Source of the DNA: Bacteroidota bacterium
Lineage (GTDB): Bacteria > Bacteroidota > Ignavibacteria > Ignavibacteriales > Ignavibacteriaceae
Length of the DNA stretch: 10,747 nucleotides
Direction of reading: 5' to 3'
Assembly (NCBI GenBank): GCA_021778375.1
Contig: JAJYCM010000072.1
Location: forward strand, 1 to 10,747
The position numbers were made by a program, and so were the translations under genes. Shown here in pieces: positions 6,405-10,747 of this stretch; position 1 is the first letter of the stretch; every line of letters starts with the position of its first letter. Under the pieces are notes generated by a model. The model was not told where the DNA came from, made no database searches, and worked only from the letters and a program-made list of their open reading frames with translations.

Positions 6405-6761
6405 TCATCTTGTTTTAATCTTATCTTCAATAGCAGCCTTAGTTATTCCATAATGTGTAACATTCCACTTTACGTTCATTTCCCGATCTAACCATATTAG
6501 CTGAGGTGATTCATGGACTATTTTTAAATCTTTTGCTATTTGCTGGCTCAGCTGTCGTTCGGAAACCACATTCACTTTTCTAATTTTTAATTCAGGACTA
6601 TCATCCAATGATGAAACCCAACGATCAAAATTATCTTCTGCAAATGCACTAATCGAACAGTATAAACTATACTTAAGAATCACCAATTCGCTTTTTAATA
6701 AAGAATCTTTCTTAAGTTGATCCCATTCTTCAATTGATTTCAATTCTTTCATGTCAGTCAT
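6405..6761 (-). CDS. ytxJ: YtxJ-type monothiol bacilliredoxin-like protein
   Basis: Small thioredoxin-fold protein (118 residues) of the YtxJ family, which is named for its link to bacillithiol and thought to reduce or relay mixed disulfides between bacillithiol and proteins in the cytoplasm. The active-site block is VILKYSLYCSISAF, with a single redox Cys35 followed by Ser-Ile-Ser in place of a CxxC pair; family members typically read TCPIS or TCSIS here. The HESPQ block (83-87) supplies the cis-Pro loop facing the active site, also a family hallmark. Cys35 is the only cysteine, consistent with a monothiol mechanism. It lies 59 bases downstream of the PIG-L gene on the same strand and probably belongs to its transcript. 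The start at 6761 is uncertain; the Met at codon 4 is an alternative and the ribosome-binding site is weak. Confidence 0.82.
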   Translation of the reverse strand: MTDMKELKSIEEWDQLKKDSLLKSELVILKYSLYCSISAFAEDNFDRWVSSLDDSPELKIRKVNVVSERQLSQQIAKDLKIVHESPQLIWLDREMNVKWNVTHYGITKAAIEDKIKTR

Positions 6762-6820
6762 TATAATTCCATCTTTTTTTAATAAAAATAAGTTAAGCCT
6801 TTTTAAAAATTTAATAGCTG

Positions 6821-9337
6821 TTATTTAGATTGCTGTCTATAATAAAATTTTCCGGCAGAAATCATGTTAACAAATATAGGATAAGAACCTGAAACGCCTC
6901 CTGGAAGTTCTCTAAACCAATCGTAACCTGTATAGATAAAAACTCCCTTGCCGAAATGAGTATATAGAATTCCGCCCTCTTTAGGTGTCTCTTCAGGATC
7001 ATGGCAGCTGATGACTGCGGTATAATTTTTATCCCAGCTATCTGCAAAATATAAACCTCGTTCCTGAATCCAGCCATTAAAATTATTTTCGGTAATTTTA
7101 TTAGGAAAATTAAGAATAGGATTTTCCTTATCTAAAAAAGTGACTTTAGAATTTTCATCAGTGACTCTATCATTAGATATATGAAAAGGATAAGGACCTA
7201 TTTTATCAGTCACTAAATCGAAAAATTTATTGTACTGAACCACTAAAGTTCCGCCGTTCTCTACGTATTTTAAAAGCTTAGGTTGTTCAAAGGATATTTG
7301 CTTATCGGTATTATACAATCGTATCCCTGTTACGATTGCATCAAAATCGGTGAGATTTTTTGTCTCTAAGTCATTTTCGGTTAGCATGGTAACGTGATAT
7401 CCAAGTTCACTAAGTATTGGGGGAACTTCGTCACCGGGGCCCATGATGTAACCAATATTATTAATTACCTTTTTCAAATCTAACCGTATAATCTTTACTT
7501 TCGATGGATAGAATACAATCTGACGTTGAATGTGAGAATAATTTATTATTGATTCACCCAATGAATATGATTTATTCCCGGTAATTGCTTCTGCAGTTAA
7601 ATAGCCTTCTGAAAAGTTATCCGGCGGAGTTACTTGAAAATTAAAAATTTGCTCGTCATACTTTTTCTTAAAAGTGAAAGATTTTTGATCTGGTTCAACA
7701 TTCCACCCCTTCGGTACATTTATTTTAAATATACCTGTTAAATTATTTTCACTGCTTTTAAGTATAAATGAAATTTTCCTTTCATTTGAAGTTGGGAAAA
7801 GATAAACTTTATCCTTTAAATTTATTAATACTTTCGGAGCAATCACAAGAGGCCTAAATTCTTCTCCCTTAACTGGGTCAGTCCATTTGTACTGAACTGG
7901 AGTTTTGAAAATCAATTCTTCATTGCCAGCTTTTACGAAAAATTTTGCTAATAGAGGGGGATCATTCTCTGCTTTTCCGATTAACCTTTGATCATCCACA
8001 TCATAATCCCCAATGGTATGTTCTTTTCTCAACCAATATGGTTGTGAATATTCAGCATCCACCGGAATTTTGCACGTTAAGTCTACCGGAACTATTTTTT
8101 CATTTTTCAATTCGGAATTCTCATTCATACTTTTTTCTTGTTCAGTTACATCCACTCTCTCTAATATAAAAGTAAAATTTGAACGGTTTATGATCGAAGA
8201 AGCAACATTGATTTTATCACCGGGAGAAACAGTATAATCTGAGGCATCTGCTTCTACAAAAATTCCAGCGCATGAACGAATAACTTCAACTAATTCCTTT
8301 TCCTTTTCTTTTACCCAATAATCATTATCAATCGTCTTCATTTCAGCGTAAGCCTTTAGTAGAACAGGTATAATTGCGGAGGGATTTCCCGGGCGAAATT
8401 CTTCGTTTGCCTCAGAAATCAATTTCCCTATTTTTTCGCCACCTTTGATACGGTTCCAGCTCATATCAATTCCCTCAAAGATATTATTAACAGCAGGGGA
8501 GCCGGCTATCGGAACGAAATAATTTATTGCTTCTCCAAAACTACTGCTCGAACCAAAACCTTGCGTTTTATGCATACTTCTGCTTTCAGCCGCAATTTCA
8601 GTATAAGATTTCCCAAGCAAAGGATTATAACCGCCTACGTCAACCTTTAATAATTTTGAAAGATCGGTTTTACGTTTTTCAAGTAACGGAAGCCAGGCAT
8701 TCCAAAGAATTCTTTTAGCCTGCCAGGGCCTTACGTATTTTAATTGTTCAGGAAATTTTGTAGAATCCCCTGATAATTTGAATGCCTCTGCTGCAAGTAT
8801 TTCGGATGCCGTATGATTGCCGTGTCCATCAGCCTTAGTTCCTTGAAATCTGGTGATTATTATATCCGGTTTGAATTCCCTAATAACCCAGACAACATCC
8901 GATAGAATTTTTTCTTTTCTCCAAAAGTCTAAAGTTTCTTGCGCTGATTTAGAGAATCCAAAATCAACAGCTCGAGAAAAGTATTGTTTAGCGCCGTCAA
9001 TTTTACGCGCTTGTAAAAGTTCCTGAGTACGCAGAACTCCAAGCAAATCACCTTGTTCTGTACCAAGTAGATTTTGCCCCCCGTCGCCGCGAGTTAAAGA
9101 AAGGTAACCAGTCTGGAGAAGTTTTCCTTTTGCAAAATAAGCAAGTAAAGCATTATTTTCATCGTCAGGGTGAGCCGCAATATACAATACGCTGCCAAGC
9201 ACATTTAATTTTTTAAGCGCTAGCTGCAATTCGCCTGAATTCATCACAGGTTTTGGCTGAGCTTGAACAAAATTGGATTCTGAAATATTTATCAGCAAAA
9301 TAAATATAATGCTGACCGAAGTGCTAAGTATTTTCAT
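6821..9337 (-). CDS. Exported PIG-L (LmbE-like) deacetylase with beta-sandwich and GATase1-like C-terminal regions
   Basis: Protein of 838 residues, three times the length of a bare PIG-L enzyme. Residues 1-26 are a signal peptide (hydrophobic 8-17, VQA|QP cleavage), so it acts outside the cytoplasm. The PIG-L domain spans about 48-290: AAHPDDEN gives zinc ligands His56 and Asp59, and DGHGNHTA supplies His172 and His175, so N-deacetylation of an amino sugar or a related amide is plausible. Residues about 360-610 look like beta-sandwich domains (a VPKGW motif and FQVTPP, as in NEW3-like modules). The last 210 residues (IGYIMGPGDEVPPILSELGY, then DAIVTGIRLYNT) resemble a class I amidotransferase-like domain without an obvious catalytic Cys, so probably structural or ligand-binding. 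The substrate is unknown. It heads a minus-strand pair with ytxJ. No Shine-Dalgarno precedes the ATG; a promoter-like site lies about 55 bases upstream. Confidence 0.88.
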   Translation of the reverse strand: MKILSTSVSIIFILLINISESNFVQAQPKPVMNSGELQLALKKLNVLGSVLYIAAHPDDENNALLAYFAKGKLLQTGYLSLTRGDGGQNLLGTEQGDLLGVLRTQELLQARKIDGAKQYFSRAVDFGFSKSAQETLDFWRKEKILSDVVWVIREFKPDIIITRFQGTKADGHGNHTASEILAAEAFKLSGDSTKFPEQLKYVRPWQAKRILWNAWLPLLEKRKTDLSKLLKVDVGGYNPLLGKSYTEIAAESRSMHKTQGFGSSSSFGEAINYFVPIAGSPAVNNIFEGIDMSWNRIKGGEKIGKLISEANEEFRPGNPSAIIPVLLKAYAEMKTIDNDYWVKEKEKELVEVIRSCAGIFVEADASDYTVSPGDKINVASSIINRSNFTFILERVDVTEQEKSMNENSELKNEKIVPVDLTCKIPVDAEYSQPYWLRKEHTIGDYDVDDQRLIGKAENDPPLLAKFFVKAGNEELIFKTPVQYKWTDPVKGEEFRPLVIAPKVLINLKDKVYLFPTSNERKISFILKSSENNLTGIFKINVPKGWNVEPDQKSFTFKKKYDEQIFNFQVTPPDNFSEGYLTAEAITGNKSYSLGESIINYSHIQRQIVFYPSKVKIIRLDLKKVINNIGYIMGPGDEVPPILSELGYHVTMLTENDLETKNLTDFDAIVTGIRLYNTDKQISFEQPKLLKYVENGGTLVVQYNKFFDLVTDKIGPYPFHISNDRVTDENSKVTFLDKENPILNFPNKITENNFNGWIQERGLYFADSWDKNYTAVISCHDPEETPKEGGILYTHFGKGVFIYTGYDWFRELPGGVSGSYPIFVNMISAGKFYYRQQSK

Positions 9338-9391
9338 AAAGATTTCTAAAATTGATTTTCTAAAAATTTGATTAAATCCATTCCAACGTTA

Positions 9392-9423
9392 CAAAAGTTA
9401 GTCAATAAGTCACCTTACGCAAA
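9392..9423 (-). promoter_or_regulatory. Candidate promoter of the PIG-L/ytxJ pair (Bacteroidota type)
   Basis: On the minus strand, TTTG (9423-9420) is followed after 19 bases by TAACTTTTG (9400-9392), which matches TAnnTTTG with one extra base. Start of transcription near 9386 would give a leader of about 50 bases to the ATG at 9337. A second, less good TAACGTTG follows closely. Confidence 0.35.
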
Positions 9424-9444
9424 AGGTTATTATTGCATAATGAG

Positions 9445-9478
9445 AAACCTCCGAGGTTTTCCTAAACCTCGGAGGTTT
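9445..9478. repeat. Tandem pair of 15-base palindromes, AAACCTC[C/G]GAGGTTT
   Basis: AAACCTCCGAGGTTT (9445-9459) and AAACCTCGGAGGTTT (9464-9478) are each palindromic around the central base and differ only there, so they are at once direct and perfect inverted repeats, four bases apart. The pair can fold as one 15-bp hairpin or two small ones. A further ATTGCA (9432-9437) and TGCAAT (9479-9484) extend the stem after a bulge. T or A runs flank both sides, as in a bidirectional terminator, yet it lies between divergent genes; it may be a REP-like interspersed element. Confidence 0.7.
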
Positions 9479-9718
9479 TGCAATTCACTTCCATTATATT
9501 TGAAATTGTCTGCGTAACATGAGTAAATAATTTTAAATGCAAATCTCACTATTTCGGTTTTATTTTGAGGTAATCCTTGTCACCTATTTGAAATTCAAAT
9601 CCGCGACGGTAAAACGTAAGGAGAACTTTTGTAAAACCTCATGTACCTGACGCTATGGTTAAAATCTGCTTTTCAACCGTGTGCTTTTGTCCTGATGCTA
9701 AATATTATAAGAAACTAA

Positions 9719-9729
9719 TATAATATAAT
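9719..9729 (+). promoter_or_regulatory. Possible -10 boxes for kdsA
   Basis: TATAAT occurs twice, at 9719-9724 and 9724-9729, about 50-60 bases before the kdsA ATG. No convincing -35 box stands at the right distance and the surroundings are extremely AT-rich, so chance is possible. Confidence 0.25.
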
Positions 9730-9779
9730 GTATCAAATTTATTTATATTTAAGATAAGAAAATCAGATAAATTGAAATT

Positions 9780-10592
9780 ATGATACAATTAGAAAATATA
9801 AAGATCGGCGACGGCTATCCAATTGTTTTAATTGCCGGTCCCTGTGTTGTTGAAAATGGAGATCTAATTCTTTCAACAGCAGAAGCTATAAAAAAAATTA
9901 CGGCAGATTTGGGTATTTCTTTCATTTTCAAATCAAGCTATAAAAAAGCAAACCGAACAAATATAAATTCTTTTACCGGAATTGGCGAAAAAGAAGCGCT
10001 GGAAATTCTTCGTAAAGTAAAAAATAATTTATCACTTCCTGTTTTGACAGACGTTCACACTGCTGAAGAAATTGCAGCAGCTTCAGACGTAGTTGATATT
10101 TTGCAAATCCCTGCATTTTTATCTCGCCAAACAGAATTACTTCTCGCCGCGGGTAAATCCGGAAAAATTATTAACGTTAAAAAAGGCCAATTTCTAGCTC
10201 CAGACGATATGAAGCACGTTGCTGAAAAAGTTGCATCAACAGGTAACAATAAAATAATGCTTACAGAAAGAGGGACAACCTTTGGTTATCATAACCTTGT
10301 AGTTGATATGCGTTCCTTCGTGATAATGAAAGAATTTGGATATCCCGTGGTTATGGATGCAACGCATTCAGTACAACTTCCAAGTAAAGGAATTACTAGT
10401 GGAGGCGAACCAAAATTTATAAAGCCTTTGGCAAAAGCAGCAACTGCAGTCGGAATTGATGCGTTATTCCTTGAAGTTCATCCTAATCCAAAAGAAGCAT
10501 TGAGCGATGCTTCAAGTCAGCTGCCTTTAAGTGAGTTGAAAGAATTGTTAACTGAAATTAAAGCGATTGATAAATTAGTAAAGCGTTATTAA
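9780..10592 (+). CDS. kdsA: 3-deoxy-D-manno-octulosonate 8-phosphate synthase (KdsA), metal-dependent class
   Basis: Cytoplasmic enzyme of 270 residues that condenses phosphoenolpyruvate with arabinose 5-phosphate to give Kdo-8-phosphate, precursor of the lipopolysaccharide inner core. The TIM-barrel markers are all present: IAGPCVVEN (18-26), FKSSYKKANRTN (50-61), the PVLTDVH strand (87-93), VKKGQFLAP (133-141), LTERGTTFGYHNLVVDMR (161-178) and FLEVHPNP (230-237). The metal ligands of the metal-dependent class can be read as Cys22, His196 (DATHSVQLP), Glu232 and Asp243 (LSDASSQLP); E. coli-type metal-free enzymes have Asn at the first position. Length is typical. No Shine-Dalgarno is visible before the ATG. 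It begins a plus-strand unit after the long divergent region and ends seven bases from a probable convergent gene. Implies an outer membrane with LPS. Confidence 0.96.
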   Translation: MIQLENIKIGDGYPIVLIAGPCVVENGDLILSTAEAIKKITADLGISFIFKSSYKKANRTNINSFTGIGEKEALEILRKVKNNLSLPVLTDVHTAEEIAAASDVVDILQIPAFLSRQTELLLAAGKSGKIINVKKGQFLAPDDMKHVAEKVASTGNNKIMLTERGTTFGYHNLVVDMRSFVIMKEFGYPVVMDATHSVQLPSKGITSGGEPKFIKPLAKAATAVGIDALFLEVHPNPKEALSDASSQLPLSELKELLTEIKAIDKLVKRY

Positions 10593-10599
10593 TATTTTT

Positions 10600-10747
10600 T
10601 TAAGTAATCATCAACTTTACTCTTGGAAACAAATTATTATCTTCAAAATGGAAATGGCTTTCACCAATTTCCAAGAAAATTGACTGAGAAGGAAAAGTAC
10701 CTCCTTTATTCCATCCTACCTGAAAATAAACCCGGCTATAAAACATA
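10600..10747 (-). CDS. Probable 3' end of a minus-strand gene running off the right edge; unrecognised
   Basis: On the minus strand a frame is open from the window edge to a TAA at 10602-10600, 48 codons, while the other frames of this stretch are closed. The peptide contains YSRVYFQVGWNKGGTFPSQS and ends in LFPRVKLMIT, a balanced composition with aromatic and charged residues and no low-complexity character. A Met codon at 10746-10744 is probably internal, since only one base precedes it here. The stop lies seven bases from the kdsA stop, tail to tail, a common bacterial arrangement. No family was recognised and 48 codons is short evidence. Confidence 0.45.
   Translation of the reverse strand, partial: MFYSRVYFQVGWNKGGTFPSQSIFLEIGESHFHFEDNNLFPRVKLMIT

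Larger units (their letters stand above)
9338..9779. other. 442-base divergent intergenic region between the PIG-L gene and kdsA
   Basis: It should hold promoters for both divergent genes. Visible are a minus-strand promoter-like site (9392-9423), the tandem palindrome (9445-9478) and two overlapping TATAAT boxes (9719-9729). The central part, about 9590-9700, is less AT-rich than its flanks and may be the decayed end of a former gene, but no complete frame remains. Confidence 0.6.

Noticed and set aside
7945..8237. Plus-strand frames inside the PIG-L gene
   Set aside because: They are antisense shadows of a well-supported long gene and have no family motifs.
6821..9337. Reading the PIG-L gene as bshB of bacillithiol synthesis
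   Set aside because: BshB is a cytoplasmic protein of about 220-240 residues; this one has a signal peptide, 838 residues and extra C-terminal domains.
9549..9638. 29 open minus-strand codons with a protein-like tail (FYRRGFEFQIGDKDYLKIKP)
   Set aside because: No start codon in frame and a stop just upstream. Possibly the decayed end of a lost gene, but too short to support.
9641..9718. 25-codon plus-strand ORF starting at ATG 9641
   Set aside because: The nearest Shine-Dalgarno-like AAGGAG is about 17 bases away and there is no other coding sign.

Overview
This is an AT-rich stretch of a Gram-negative chromosome. The best guess is a member of the Bacteroidota/Ignavibacteriota (FCB) group. 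The pointers are: a Kdo-8-phosphate synthase (lipopolysaccharide, hence an outer membrane); a YtxJ-type bacilliredoxin; a very long secreted PIG-L (LmbE-like) protein of a type I associate with this group; several genes without a Shine-Dalgarno sequence; and promoter-like sites resembling TTTG-N19/20-TAnnTTTG. The taxonomic call is inference. No phage, transposase, CRISPR array, rRNA or tRNA was seen.

Layout: (1) 68-1240, metX, homoserine O-acyltransferase of methionine synthesis, followed by a bulged hairpin and a 551-base gene-free stretch. (2) 1792-4604, a two-gene operon: a soluble double-PAS histidine kinase and an NtrC-type sigma-54 activator. (3) 4870-6320, three more genes on the same strand: a single-domain receiver with an incomplete acidic pocket, a universal stress protein and a small exported protein with four cysteines. 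A 15-17 bp inverted repeat (6331-6393) closes this block against the genes coming the other way. (4) 9337-6405 on the minus strand, a probable operon of the 838-residue exported PIG-L protein and ytxJ. (5) A 442-base divergent intergenic region holding two copies of a 15-base palindrome in tandem. (6) 9780-10592, kdsA of the metal-dependent class, convergent with what looks like the 3' end of a further minus-strand gene at the right edge.

How the genes might work together: the kinase and sigma-54 activator form one signalling pair. The lone receiver and the Usp downstream have their own promoter-like sites, so they are neighbours in theme (signalling and stress) rather than proven operon members. 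The PIG-L/YtxJ pair is the most suggestive association, because bacillithiol biology uses both a PIG-L deacetylase (BshB) and YtxJ. However, this PIG-L protein has a signal peptide and large C-terminal domains, so it is not simply BshB. metX and kdsA are ordinary housekeeping genes. I found no convincing new defence or mobile system. The observations most worth checking are the PIG-L/ytxJ pair, the cysteine-bearing exported protein, the tandem palindrome and the operator-like repeat in the receiver promoter.
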